Shown: positions 1 through 8,302 of the stretch, piece by piece
Layout: each line of letters starts with the position of its first letter
Position numbering within the stretch: position 1 is the first letter of the stretch
Source: Streptomyces xanthophaeus
GTDB lineage: Bacteria; Actinomycetota; Actinomycetes; Streptomycetales; Streptomycetaceae
Length of the DNA stretch: 64,000 nt
Reading direction: 5' to 3'
Assembly (NCBI RefSeq): GCF_000725805.1
Contig: NZ_JOFT01000008.1
Location: forward strand, 124,001 to 188,000
Notes under the pieces: generated by a model
What the model was told of the DNA's origin: nothing
The model's database searches: none
The model's input: the letters and a program-made list of their open reading frames with translations, nothing else
Program-made: the position numbers and the translations under genes

Positions 1-656
1 TGCAGGTGCTGCGGGCCGACGACGGTCCGGCCGCGTCGTCCGGCGCTGGGCAGCCGGGCGGCGGCGTCGAGGGGGCGGAGGAGCCCGCGGCCGCGGCACC
101 TTCCGGATCAGGCGGACCGGAGGAGAAGCAGGTCACCGCGATCAAGGACCTCAGCGTCTTCGAGGCGGTCCTCCCCACCGTGCAGAGCATGCCCCGGGGA
201 TGGGCGTCCAAGAAGTCGGACCGCGCACCGGACTCGGCGCACGCATGCTCGCGGGACGACTGCAAGGGCGAGCTCTACAGCGGGTCTGCCCTCTTCACCG
301 GCTCCGGGGTCGATGCCATGTTCCGGGCGAGCGCCTACGACAGCACCCGGACGGCGGTCGCGGGCTACGCGTCCCTCGTCAAGGTCACCGAAGAACTCCC
401 CGACACCACCCCCATGTCGCTGGACCCCGTCGGCGACGAGAGCACCGCCTTCTCCGCCGACGAGTACACCGGGTCGGAGACCGTGCACACCATGGGCGTG
501 GTGATCCGCGTCGGCACCGTCGTCGCCCGGATCGACTACGGGAACAGCTACGACCCGCCGGACCCCGCCGATCTGGTGAAGCTCGCGGAACTCATCGCGG
601 AACGCGCCCAGCAGGCCCAGAACGGCCGGCCCCCGAACGCGACGGCCCGCCGGTAG
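1..656 (+). CDS. Lipoprotein-like protein of unknown function, 5' truncated
   Basis: The open frame enters from the left edge, so the true start and any signal peptide or lipobox are missing; the first usable start inside the window is the GTG at 6. The visible part begins with a Gly/Ala/Pro-rich linker (about residues 10-40) followed by a soluble domain with two cysteines near residues 81 and 85 and a hydrophobic strand GVVIRVGTVVARIDYGN near the C-terminus. This layout (linker, then a compact domain) is common in Streptomyces secreted lipoproteins, but I do not recognise the family. It ends 38 bases before the convergent pentapeptide-repeat gene. Coding is likely; function is unknown. Confidence 0.7.
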   Translation, partial: QVLRADDGPAASSGAGQPGGGVEGAEEPAAAAPSGSGGPEEKQVTAIKDLSVFEAVLPTVQSMPRGWASKKSDRAPDSAHACSRDDCKGELYSGSALFTGSGVDAMFRASAYDSTRTAVAGYASLVKVTEELPDTTPMSLDPVGDESTAFSADEYTGSETVHTMGVVIRVGTVVARIDYGNSYDPPDPADLVKLAELIAERAQQAQNGRPPNATARR

Positions 657-693
657 CCCGGCGCACCCGGGCCGTGCACCTGGCACGACGGGC

Positions 694-2271
694 TCACCGT
701 TTCACGCGGCTGCGGACGGCGAGGAGGGTCAGGCCCAGCAGGATCGGACCCGCGATGCGGGATGCCATCTCGGTGTAGGTGCCGGCGGTGGTCAGTTGAC
801 GGCCGGAGGCGCGGAAGACCACCGAGTTGATGACCACCCGCAGGGACTTCTCGAACCGCTCGGTCGACAGCCGGGCAGCGTAGGGCCCGCTGGTCTCGCG
901 GGGATCTGGGGTCTCAGTCGTCATCGTGAGGGCGCTGCCGACGAGGGTTCCCGTACTCGTCGGCTTCGGGCCCTCCTGCGGCAGACCCCACAGCATCATC
1001 ACCAGCACGGTCGCGGTCATGGCCGCGAGCAGCCAGCCGAAGGCCCGCGAGGCCCGCAGTCCGTAGCCGGACAGCGCCCAGTACGCGGTGAGGAGGCCGC
1101 GCTCGCCCCAGGGGATGTCGTCGGCGTGGCGGCGCATCTCCATCTCGCCGTAGTAGAAGTCGGCCGCGCCCGGTTCGTGCTTGCTGTCCTCGAAGGCCTT
1201 GCGCAACTGCCGGTACACCGGCGCCAGGGCCGTCGGGGCCAGGACCTGCTCGCCTGCCGGCGCGGGCGTCCAGCCCTCCGTACCGGCCCGCCGGGCGGCA
1301 CGCCAGTGGTGCTCCTCGGCCAGCGTGCGGCGCTGCGTCCCGCGCACCGGCAGTGCCCCGCGCCATCGCAGTCCCGAGGGGGCCGGCGCGAGCAGGTACT
1401 GGCCCTCCAGGCGCAGTTGGTCCAGGTGGATGGTCCCCGCGAGGAAACAGCCGGAGAGGTCGACATCGGCGAGCACCAGGTGCGCCGCGTCCGCGCCGCG
1501 CAGCGAGGTGATGCGTACGCCGACGCCCGGGCGCGCGGCCTCGAAGGCCTGTCCCGAGGGCCCGGCGACGGGCCGGGCGTGGGCGGCGACGCTCAGGGGG
1601 TGTTCCACGATCGCGTCGGTCAGGTCCACCGCGGCGCGCCTGAGCCGCAGCGCGGCGGTGGAGGTCCAGCGCGTGCGGCGGCAGTGCAGCGCGGGCGTGT
1701 CCACCTCGATCGTGACGGCGGCCCCGAACACCGCCTCCGACAGGTCCGTCCGCCCCTCGCACACCAACGGCCCCAGCGCGGTCGTCCGCGCGAAGTCCAC
1801 CCCGCGGAAGTCGGCGTCGCCTCCGATGCGCGCCCCGTCGAACCGGGCCTGGCCGCCTATCTCCGCCCCGCCGAACCGGAGGTCGCCGCCCACCTCCACC
1901 GCGCGGAAGCCGAGCCCGCCTGTGATCGTCGCGTCACCGAAGCGGGCAGCGCCCTCGAACCTCGCCCCGTCGAACCGGGCCTCGCCCATGCGGGGCCGCC
2001 CGCCTGCCGGGTCCGTGAGGGCGGCCAGCAGTTCGTGGAGGAGTTCCTCGGTGAACGGGGTGCCGCGGTGGTCGAGGTCAGCGCCGGGCCACAGGCCGGC
2101 GAGGTACGCGGACCGGCCGGCGGGGCCGAGGTGGGCCAGGCACGCCGTGCGGGGGGCGACGCTGCGGCCACGGCAGCCGCCCCGCTCAGCTGCGGAGTCG
2201 GCGACGCGGTGCCCGCAGCGGGGCCAGTCAGGCGTTCCGGGGGCGGGCGCATCGGGCGGCGTGGTGGTCAT
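694..2271 (-). CDS. Pentapeptide-repeat membrane protein
   Basis: A 525-residue protein. Residues about 95-180 carry pentapeptide-like repeats of the A(D/R)F type (ARFDGARFEGAARFGDA and similar), which normally fold into a right-handed quadrilateral beta helix. The C-terminal third has a predicted helix (SKHEPGAADFYYGEMEMRR), then a hydrophobic segment near residues 413-432 and a second at the extreme C-terminus (ILLGLTLLAV). Streptomyces proteins with this order, repeats then YYGEMEMRR then two membrane segments, are usually annotated as pentapeptide repeat-containing proteins; the biochemical role is unknown. Convergent with the gene to its left and divergent from cutA, with a weak ribosome site. 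Confidence 0.8.
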   Translation of the reverse strand: MTTTPPDAPAPGTPDWPRCGHRVADSAAERGGCRGRSVAPRTACLAHLGPAGRSAYLAGLWPGADLDHRGTPFTEELLHELLAALTDPAGGRPRMGEARFDGARFEGAARFGDATITGGLGFRAVEVGGDLRFGGAEIGGQARFDGARIGGDADFRGVDFARTTALGPLVCEGRTDLSEAVFGAAVTIEVDTPALHCRRTRWTSTAALRLRRAAVDLTDAIVEHPLSVAAHARPVAGPSGQAFEAARPGVGVRITSLRGADAAHLVLADVDLSGCFLAGTIHLDQLRLEGQYLLAPAPSGLRWRGALPVRGTQRRTLAEEHHWRAARRAGTEGWTPAPAGEQVLAPTALAPVYRQLRKAFEDSKHEPGAADFYYGEMEMRRHADDIPWGERGLLTAYWALSGYGLRASRAFGWLLAAMTATVLVMMLWGLPQEGPKPTSTGTLVGSALTMTTETPDPRETSGPYAARLSTERFEKSLRVVINSVVFRASGRQLTTAGTYTEMASRIAGPILLGLTLLAVRSRVKR

Positions 2272-2407
2272 GTGCGCAGGGACGCGACGCGGTACGCGGT
2301 GGTTGCCGTCCGGGCCCGGCCCCGGGGTACTTCCCGAGGTCGCCGCACCTGCTCACATGTGCCGCTCGTAGGTAGGGTCTTGGGGAACCCGATCAAGGAG
2401 GACCACC

Positions 2408-2731
2408 GTGACGGACATCGTGATCGCGCAGACGACCGTGGACGACGAGGGGAAGGCGTACGAGATCGCGCGGGCCGCGGTGGAGGCGCGGCTGGCGGCC
2501 GGTGTGGACGTCGACGCGCGGATGACCTCCTTCTACTGGTGGAAGGACGCCGTGCAGCACGAGCGCGAGTACCGGCTCACCTTCAAGACGACCACGGAGC
2601 GGGTCGCCGCGCTGGAGGCGTGGGTGCACGCGCAGCACCCGTACGAGGTGCCGCAGTGGACCGTGCTGCCGACCGTGGGGACGTCGCAGGAGTACCTCGC
2701 GTGGGTGGTGAAGGAGACCACCCCGCGGTAG
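2408..2731 (+). CDS. cutA: CutA divalent-cation tolerance protein
   Basis: At 107 residues this matches the usual CutA length of about 100-115. Family hallmarks are visible: TSFYWWKDAVQHEREYRLTF in the middle and HPYEVPQWTVLP followed by YLAWV near the C-terminus. CutA forms very stable ferredoxin-like trimers; it was named for copper tolerance in E. coli, but its molecular role is debated. The GTG at 2408 is preceded by a near-perfect AAGGAGG ribosome site at the right spacing, which decides the start. Monocistronic, divergent from the pentapeptide-repeat gene. Confidence 0.93.
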   Translation: MTDIVIAQTTVDDEGKAYEIARAAVEARLAAGVDVDARMTSFYWWKDAVQHEREYRLTFKTTTERVAALEAWVHAQHPYEVPQWTVLPTVGTSQEYLAWVVKETTPR

Positions 2732-2804
2732 CGGCCTTCCCCCTGACGCGGCGGACGATGTCCGCGGCTTCGGCCGGGTGATTCCGAGCCGGATTCCTCC
2801 GGTT

Positions 2805-4475
2805 TCAGACCGGCGAGCCCCCCGACAGTTCCAGGCGCGGTCCCGTGAAGGCCGCACGGAAGCGCCGGTCGTGGGAGACCGCCACCACCGCGCCCGGAAA
2901 GACGGCCAGGGCCGCTTCGAGTTCCTCCACCAGGGCGGGCGAGACGTGGTTGGTCGGCTCGTCCAGGACGAGCAGGCCCGCCGGGCGGCTCACCAGCCGG
3001 GCCAGGTCCAGCCTGCGGCGCTGGCCCACGGAGAGCGCGGCCACGGACACCCGCAGGTCCTCCGCCCGGAACAGCCCGAGGCCCAGCAGCTCCTCGGCGT
3101 ACTCCTCCGGGTCGCCGGGGCGTCCGGCGGCGAAGGCGTGCAGCAGCGGGTGGCCGGCCGGCGCGGCGGCGACCTCCTGCGGGAGGTACCCGACCGACGT
3201 GCGGCGGAGCACGGCGCCCCGGTCCGGGGCGATGTCCCCGGCCAGTACCCGCAGCAGGGTCGACTTCCCGGCCCCGTTCGGCCCGGAGACCAGCAACCGG
3301 TCGCCCGGACCGATGGCGAGCTCCGGGACGGACAGCCTCCCGTCGACCCGGACCCCGGCCAGCTCCGCCACGTACGGCACGCCCTCGGGCAGGTCGGCTT
3401 CCTCCGCCTCGATCCGCGCGGCGAACCGCAGGGGCCGCGCAGGCGCCGCCACCGGTTCCCGAAGCAGTTCGTCCAGCCTGCGCCGGGCGGCCCTGACCTG
3501 GCCCGACAGCTTGGCTTCGTGCGAGCGGCGGTGCTTGCCGAAGCCCTGCCGGGGGTCCTTGCCGGTGACGGTCAGGCGCTGACCCGCGGCCTCGACGAGG
3601 TGCCGGGTGCGGGCCAGTTCGTCGAGGTACTCCGCGTGGCGCTGCTCGCGGCCCCGGCGGGCGGCGGCCAGGGCGGTGCGGTAGCCCGCCCAGCCGTCCC
3701 CGTACCGCGTGACGGTCCGCAGGTCGCGGTCCACCTCCAGGATCGTGGTTGCGACGTGCTCCAGGAAGGCACGGTCGTGGGTGACGACCACGACCGTGCC
3801 GCGGTGCGCGCGCAGCCGTTGCGCGAGCCAGGTCACCGCGGGTGCGTCGAGGTGGTTGGTCGGCTCGTCCAGCAGGAGGAGTTCGGGATCCGCGCCCAGT
3901 ACGCAGGCGAGGGCGAGCCGGGACGCCTCGCCGCCGGACAGCGTGCCGAGGGGCCGGTCGCGGCCGATGTGCCCGACGCCGAGGGCGTTCAGGGCAGCGT
4001 CGGTGCGGGCGTCGGCCGCGTACCCGTCGCGGGCCTCGAAGGCGGAGAGGAGGTCGCCGTACGCGTCGAGCTCCGCGGGTCCGGCGTCGGCGAGCGCGTG
4101 CTCGGCGGCCCGGATACGGGCCCCCAGCGCGCGCAGCTCGTGCAGGGCGGCGTCGACGGCGTCCTGCACGGTGCGCTCCGGCCCGAGGGCGAGGGTCTGC
4201 GCGAGATGGCCGGCGCCGGAGGGGAAGGTCACGGTGACCCGGCCGTCGTCGGGGCGTTCCGTCCCGGCGATCAGCCGCAGCAGGGTGGATTTGCCGGAGC
4301 CGTTCTCACCGATGAGGGCGGCCCTTTCGCCCGGACGGAGGGCGAAGGAGACGTGGTCGAGGACGAGCCGGTCGCCGTAGGACTTGGAGACGTCGTTCAG
4401 GGCCAGCTGGGAGACGGTGGCGGCGGGGCCCGCCGTGGGGGTCGCGGCGGGTACGCCGGAGGTGCGCGAGCGCAT
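2805..4475 (-). CDS. ABC-F ATPase, antibiotic-resistance type
   Basis: A 556-residue cytoplasmic ABC-F protein with two tandem nucleotide-binding domains and no membrane segments. NBD1 has the Walker A GENGSGKST, signature LSGGE and Walker B LLLLDEPTNHLD. NBD2 has GPNGAGKST, the altered signature LSVGQ and LLVLDEPTNHVS. The charged interdomain linker (about residues 240-330) is the part that reaches into the ribosomal peptidyl-transferase region in ABC-F proteins. Similar actinomycete proteins (TlrC, OleB and relatives) protect ribosomes from macrolides and related drugs; that drug range is inferred here. It is preceded by a short leader peptide and hairpin (4518-4589), suggesting drug-induced attenuation. 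The RBS is AAGGA before the ATG at 4475. Confidence 0.9.
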   Translation of the reverse strand: MRSRTSGVPAATPTAGPAATVSQLALNDVSKSYGDRLVLDHVSFALRPGERAALIGENGSGKSTLLRLIAGTERPDDGRVTVTFPSGAGHLAQTLALGPERTVQDAVDAALHELRALGARIRAAEHALADAGPAELDAYGDLLSAFEARDGYAADARTDAALNALGVGHIGRDRPLGTLSGGEASRLALACVLGADPELLLLDEPTNHLDAPAVTWLAQRLRAHRGTVVVVTHDRAFLEHVATTILEVDRDLRTVTRYGDGWAGYRTALAAARRGREQRHAEYLDELARTRHLVEAAGQRLTVTGKDPRQGFGKHRRSHEAKLSGQVRAARRRLDELLREPVAAPARPLRFAARIEAEEADLPEGVPYVAELAGVRVDGRLSVPELAIGPGDRLLVSGPNGAGKSTLLRVLAGDIAPDRGAVLRRTSVGYLPQEVAAAPAGHPLLHAFAAGRPGDPEEYAEELLGLGLFRAEDLRVSVAALSVGQRRRLDLARLVSRPAGLLVLDEPTNHVSPALVEELEAALAVFPGAVVAVSHDRRFRAAFTGPRLELSGGSPV

Positions 4476-4517
4476 GGGGTGTCCTTGGGGTGCGGGATCT
4501 GCTTCCTGTCGGAGGGC

Positions 4518-4556
4518 GACGCGGACCGACGGCGCGGGGCCGTGTCCGGTCGCGTC
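4518..4556 (-). promoter_or_regulatory. Attenuator-like hairpin between leader and ABC-F gene
   Basis: The transcript between the leader stop and the ABC-F start folds into a long stem. GACGCGACCG and GACACGGC on the 5' side pair with GCCGTC and GGTCCGCGTC on the 3' side around a short CCCGC loop, with one or two bulges. It starts seven bases after the leader stop codon, so a ribosome held on the leader would disturb it. There is no U-tract, so either transcriptional or translational attenuation is possible. Confidence 0.5.
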
Positions 4557-4562
4557 CGGCGC

Positions 4563-4589
4563 TCAGAGGAAGAAGTAGTGCCTGCACAT
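4563..4589 (-). CDS. Leader peptide MCRHYFFL upstream of the ABC-F gene
   Basis: An ATG-to-TGA reading frame of eight codons, MCRHYFFL, lies 88 bases before the ABC-F start. A TACGCT box (4596-4601) sits exactly six bases upstream, so the mRNA probably begins at or next to this ATG and the peptide is translated leaderless. A large hairpin follows the stop at once. Short leaders that stall drug-bound ribosomes control many actinobacterial and firmicute ABC-F and erm genes, and this arrangement fits. That it stalls, and on which drug, is inference. Confidence 0.6.
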   Translation of the reverse strand: MCRHYFFL

Positions 4590-4595
4590 GCGGCA

Positions 4596-4601
4596 AGCGT
4601 A
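4596..4601 (-). promoter_or_regulatory. -10 box for the ABC-F leader transcript
   Basis: TACGCT on the minus strand fits the TANNNT -10 consensus and ends six bases before the leader ATG, the spacing seen for leaderless Streptomyces transcripts. I see no good TTGACN box at the -35 position, so an activator such as a WblC/WhiB7-type protein may be needed; that is inference. Confidence 0.5.
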
Positions 4602-4656
4602 CAACGAGTCGGATCGTCTCGTCTTGTGCATTTCCGGCACCGCTGCCCGCGCCCGC

Positions 4657-4700
4657 CCCCGCCTGCCCGCCCGCCCCGGTGCGGGCGGGGGCAGGCGGGT
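4657..4700 (-). terminator. GC-rich hairpin after the emfourin-like gene
   Basis: CCCGCCTGCC... on the left pairs with GGCAGGCGGG on the right around a GGT loop, giving a very stable stem. It lies just downstream of the gene ending at 4712 and upstream of the ABC-F promoter, so it probably insulates the two same-strand units. There is no U-tract, as is common in Streptomyces. Confidence 0.55.
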
Positions 4701-4711
4701 GCGGACCGCCC

Positions 4712-4954
4712 TCAGGCGCCTTCGCCGAGGACGGTGCGGATCAGTTCACGCTGCTCCTCCGTCAGGTGCAGCCCGTCCAGGTCGACGACCTGGTCGTCGA
4801 CCGAGATCCGGTAGTGGAAGGAGTCGGCCGGCGACGACAGCGCACGCTGCGCGAGGTTCTCCAACTCCGTGGCGTCCCGCCGGTAGGAGGTGTCGATTCC
4901 GCGGGTCTTCTCCACACCGGTGAAACCCCCGGAGCGGGTGACGGTGATCAGCAT
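4712..4954 (-). CDS. Emfourin-like protealysin inhibitor
   Basis: An 80-residue cytoplasmic protein starting MLITVTRSGGFTGVEKTR and ending in TEEQRELIRTVLGEGA. The N-terminal RSGGF strand followed by a small alpha/beta domain matches the emfourin family, proteinaceous inhibitors of M4 (thermolysin-like) metalloproteases such as protealysin. The start is set by a strong GAAGGAGA ribosome site before the ATG at 4954; longer upstream starts lack one. Emfourin genes usually sit next to their protease gene, but no M4 protease is seen here. The family call rests on recalled sequence features and needs a profile search. Confidence 0.6.
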   Translation of the reverse strand: MLITVTRSGGFTGVEKTRGIDTSYRRDATELENLAQRALSSPADSFHYRISVDDQVVDLDGLHLTEEQRELIRTVLGEGA

Positions 4955-5193
4955 GACCGTTCTCCTTCGGAAGTGGTCCGCCCTGTTGCGGCTCCTCCCG
5001 CCTGCCCCCGATCCGGCGGCTGTCCCCCGCCGGGCACCAAGGCCGGGACCTAAGGCGCGAATTCGTCGTTCCGTGGCCGGAGGGCGGGCCTCCCCGCCCT
5101 GCCTGGCGAGGGACACCGCACCGGCCGGACCGAGTGGGTGACAGGGACCGGCACGGGGTGGAGAATCGAGCCGACCGACGTCGGGGGGCGCTG

Positions 5194-6729
5194 ATGGGCC
5201 GGGCACTTCGGGTGGGGATTCCCGCACTCTTCACGATCTTCATCCTGTGGTACGCCTCGTACTTCACCACGATCGTGGTCTGGGAGGTCCGGAAGCTGTT
5301 CGCCTGGCTGGCCCTGCCCGCGCTGGCCGCCGCCGCCGCGCTCGTCCTGTGGCTGGCGGTGCGGTGGATCCGCCGCGGCAAGGGCGGTTCGGGCCGCGCG
5401 TACACGGTGGCGCTCCTCGCCTGGTTCGGCGGCGCGGCCGGGCTGGCACTGGCCGTGACATGGCTGGTGTACGGCGCGTACCTGGAGGACCGCGCGTACA
5501 TGGGCGGTGTGTCGATCGTGGCCGAACCGGTGCCCGAGCTGTCGGCGCGGGCGCCCTACCTGGTCGGCAAGGCGCAGGCCGCACCTCACCTGGGCGACGT
5601 CACCGGTGAGATAGCGGACATCACCTACCTGCCCGACTCGGACCGCTTCGCCACCCTGGTCGAACGGCGCGGCTGGCTCGCCGGGTACGAGGTCGGCCTG
5701 GTGCAGGACATCCCGCTCGGCGCCAGCGGTCGCGACCAGCAGCGCTGCGCCTTCGACGTGGAGCGGGCGGACGCACGGATCGGCGGCTGGTTCACCCACA
5801 ACCTCGGCCGCAAGATCGCCGCCGAGAGGCGGTGGGCCCGGTTCGAGCCCGGGGACGCGTACGTGACCTGCTCGGGCGGCGTACCGACCGTGGCGGTCCC
5901 GCTCAAGCGGCAGACCGGGTTCCTGATCGTGACGGAACGGCCCGCCGGGGTCGCGCTCTACAACGGGCGCACCGGAGAACTCACCGTCACCGACGACACC
6001 TTGGCCGTCCCCGGCCCCTCCTATCCCCTGAGCATCGCCGCCCGCCAGCGCGAGGCCACGGCCGCCGTCGGCAGCTTCGCCGACTGGTGGTTCGAGCGCA
6101 GCGGGTGGGACGAGTCGGAGGACGGGGCCAACGAGGGCAACGAGTCGGAGCTGACCCTGCGCTACCGCGAGGAGGCGGGCAAGAGCGCGTACGTCACCCC
6201 GCTGACCCCCCAGGGCGAGGCGAGTTCGGTGGTGGCCATCTCGTCGGTCCCGACCCGCCACCGGGGCAACGGGCTGGCCCCGTTGACCGTCCACCGGCTC
6301 AACCCGACGTGGTCCTCGCCTAAGGCGCTCGTGGCCCTGGTCAAGGCGGAGTACCGGGACGTCTGCTGCTACAACGACGACCGGGTCTTCGAGGTCGTCC
6401 CCACGGGCGGCAGCACGTGGACGGCGACGATCGGCAGCGAGCAGAACATCCGGTACCGCGTGGAGGGACGGGGTGTGGTCGAGGGCCGGGAGGCGACCTG
6501 CCTCAAGGGCGCCGACGGCTCGCTCATCCGGTGTGCGTACGCGGCGCCGGGCTCGCCGGAGGAACAGGAGCTGGCGCGCCGGGAGCAGGAGAAACAGAAG
6601 CAGAAGCCGGAGGGTGGGAGCTCCCCGGGGGGCGTGGGCGACCTGGGGTCGTACAGCCCCGACCAACTGGCCGAACTGCAGCGGCGGGTGTCGGAGGAGT
6701 TCCTGCGCCGCCTGAAGGCGGGCGGCTGA
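5194..6729 (+). CDS. Large membrane protein of unknown function
   Basis: A protein of about 511 residues with three N-terminal membrane helices (about residues 6-22, 30-55 and 68-92) followed by a large domain, probably extracytoplasmic, of about 400 residues containing a CCYND motif and a charged tail with an EQELARREQEKQKQKPEGG coiled stretch. I chose the ATG at 5194, just before MGRALRVGIPALF, because the frame upstream (from 5134) is basic and non-conserved-looking. No recognised catalytic motif. Divergent from the emfourin-like gene and convergent with the GNAT gene at 6764. Function unknown. Confidence 0.75.
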   Translation: MGRALRVGIPALFTIFILWYASYFTTIVVWEVRKLFAWLALPALAAAAALVLWLAVRWIRRGKGGSGRAYTVALLAWFGGAAGLALAVTWLVYGAYLEDRAYMGGVSIVAEPVPELSARAPYLVGKAQAAPHLGDVTGEIADITYLPDSDRFATLVERRGWLAGYEVGLVQDIPLGASGRDQQRCAFDVERADARIGGWFTHNLGRKIAAERRWARFEPGDAYVTCSGGVPTVAVPLKRQTGFLIVTERPAGVALYNGRTGELTVTDDTLAVPGPSYPLSIAARQREATAAVGSFADWWFERSGWDESEDGANEGNESELTLRYREEAGKSAYVTPLTPQGEASSVVAISSVPTRHRGNGLAPLTVHRLNPTWSSPKALVALVKAEYRDVCCYNDDRVFEVVPTGGSTWTATIGSEQNIRYRVEGRGVVEGREATCLKGADGSLIRCAYAAPGSPEEQELARREQEKQKQKPEGGSSPGGVGDLGSYSPDQLAELQRRVSEEFLRRLKAGG

Positions 6730-6763
6730 CCCCCGCCACCGCCGCGCGGGGCGCGCGCAGGGC

Positions 6764-7663
6764 TCAGGCCGGAGGGACGACGGCGTGTTCGGTGAACCGG
6801 CCGCAGGCGCGGAAGCCCAGCCGCCGGTAGACGGGCTCGCCGTCCGCCGAGGCCTGCAGCACGGCGATGGCGCTGCCCCCGCTGCGGGCCGTACGGAGCG
6901 CGGCGAGGGTGACGGCGGAGCCGTAGCCGCGCCGCCGGTGGCCGGCCAGGGTGCAGATGTTGTAGATCCCGGCGACCCCCGCGTGGTGGAAGACCTCGGC
7001 GGTGCAGACCGGGTGCCCTGCGGCGTATCCGACCAGATAGCGGGCCGGGCAGTCCGCGGCCAGTGCCCGTACGGCGGCCCGGCCGAAGAACGCGCGGACC
7101 GTGGCGGCGGGCGGATCCCAGTTGGCGGCGAGGACGGCGGCGTAGTCCGCGAGCTGCTCCCGGGTGGTCACGGGGCGGATGTCCAGCTCCGGAAGCTCCG
7201 GCAGTTGCGGCGCCCCCGGCCCCTGCCGCCGGTCCGACGGCTCCTGGTCCCGCTCCGCGGCCCCGGACAGTTCCGCGGCCTCGGACAGCTCCGCCCACAT
7301 GGCCGTCCCGTGCTCGGCCGCAGGAAGACCGGCCGCGGCAAGACGCCCGCTCAGGTCCGTCGGCGTGGAAGCGGGACCCACCCACCAGGAGAACGTGCGC
7401 CCGGTGGCGGCCAGCTCCCGGACGGTCCCGCTGACCCGCTCCCCTGCGGTGGCGGGGGCGAAGCGGGCGGCGGCCACGATGTTGAAGGTGTCGTCGTCGA
7501 GCCCGCTGTCGGCCACCAGGAGATCACCGGTCTCCACGACGGTCGCACCCGTCATGGCCCGGTGCAGGTGGCAGGCGTGTTCGGCCAGGTTCCGCTCCAT
7601 CCTGGCCATCAGGTCGACCTCGTCGGCCTCGTCCGGAGCGCCGGACCGCATCATCCCCTTCAC
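6764..7663 (-). CDS. GNAT family N-acetyltransferase
   Basis: A 299-residue protein. The C-terminal half (about residues 160-299) is a GNAT fold: [20 protein letters not shown] is followed by the acetyl-CoA motif [11 protein letters not shown], and the closing strand [12 protein letters not shown]. The N-terminal half looks like a second, degenerate GNAT-like or substrate-binding domain separated by a Glu/Pro-rich linker (residues 125-155). The substrate cannot be predicted. The start at 7663 is a GTG with no clear ribosome site; an internal ATG near 7651 is an alternative. Confidence 0.8.
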   Translation of the reverse strand: MKGMMRSGAPDEADEVDLMARMERNLAEHACHLHRAMTGATVVETGDLLVADSGLDDDTFNIVAAARFAPATAGERVSGTVRELAATGRTFSWWVGPASTPTDLSGRLAAAGLPAAEHGTAMWAELSEAAELSGAAERDQEPSDRRQGPGAPQLPELPELDIRPVTTREQLADYAAVLAANWDPPAATVRAFFGRAAVRALAADCPARYLVGYAAGHPVCTAEVFHHAGVAGIYNICTLAGHRRRGYGSAVTLAALRTARSGGSAIAVLQASADGEPVYRRLGFRACGRFTEHAVVPPA

Positions 7664-7771
7664 GAGGGTTCATCCCATCATCTCCCCCACGGGTACCACC
7701 AGAGGATTCCTTCGTCTGCCGCGCGTGTACGGAACTCACCGGTGCCGCTCCAGCTGACACCCTCGGCACCC

Positions 7772-8257
7772 ATGGATGTGAGTACCTTCTACGCCCTCTT
7801 CTCCGCCACCTGCTTCACCCTGGTCGGGCTGTGGTGGAACGTGGTCCAGAGCCACCACGACTGGATGCGCGATCCCGCCCTGCGCCGGATCGTCGGCGGG
7901 ATCTACCTCTCGTTCCTGCTCCCGGCCCTGATGGGCCTCTTCGCGCAGGTCGGGGGCACCGACCAGCCCCAGATCTGGCGCGGCGCCTTCATCGCCCTGG
8001 CCCTCGTCGGCTGCGCGTGCACGGTCCGGCTGCTGTCCCGGGGCAACGGCAACCGCTTCCTCGTCTGGCAGCAGGCCGGGGTCGCCGTCCTCTACGCCCT
8101 GATCGCCGTCGTCGGCGCCTTCCCCGAACTCGCCCGCCACGTCGGCCTGCGCCCCATCCAGGCCGAGGCCCTCATGCTCATCGCCCTGATCGTCCTCGGC
8201 CACGCCCTGGTCTGGCGGTTCATGGCGGGCGAGGGCCGGCCCGCGGAACAGGCCTGA
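7772..8257 (+). CDS. Small multi-spanning membrane protein
   Basis: A 161-residue protein starting MDVSTFYALFSATCF with about five hydrophobic segments (near residues 5-23, 41-60, 71-88, 98-118 and 132-150) and short polar loops. Nothing identifies a transporter or enzyme family. The ATG at 7772 is chosen because the frame upstream runs over the divergent GNAT gene and its promoter. It ends 36 bases before the MurG-like gene. Similar small integral membrane proteins of unknown role are common in Streptomyces. Confidence 0.75.
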   Translation: MDVSTFYALFSATCFTLVGLWWNVVQSHHDWMRDPALRRIVGGIYLSFLLPALMGLFAQVGGTDQPQIWRGAFIALALVGCACTVRLLSRGNGNRFLVWQQAGVAVLYALIAVVGAFPELARHVGLRPIQAEALMLIALIVLGHALVWRFMAGEGRPAEQA

Positions 8258-8302
8258 CCCCGGGATCCCGGCCCGCGCGCCGCGGACAGTAGGGTGACCC
8301 AG

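Noticed and set aside
796..2781. Long plus-strand frame opposite the pentapeptide-repeat gene
   Set aside because: Composition is a Gly/Arg/Pro shadow caused by high third-position GC; the opposite strand carries clear repeats and membrane helices.
4590..4596. A longer frame from ATG 4596 in the ABC-F leader
   Set aside because: It overlaps the -10 box and runs out of frame through the hairpin with Arg/Pro-rich nonsense; the MCRHYFFL frame fits better.
8294..8302. GTG start for the MurG-like gene
   Set aside because: This codon lies within the TAGGGT -10 box; the ATG at 8303 fits a leaderless start.
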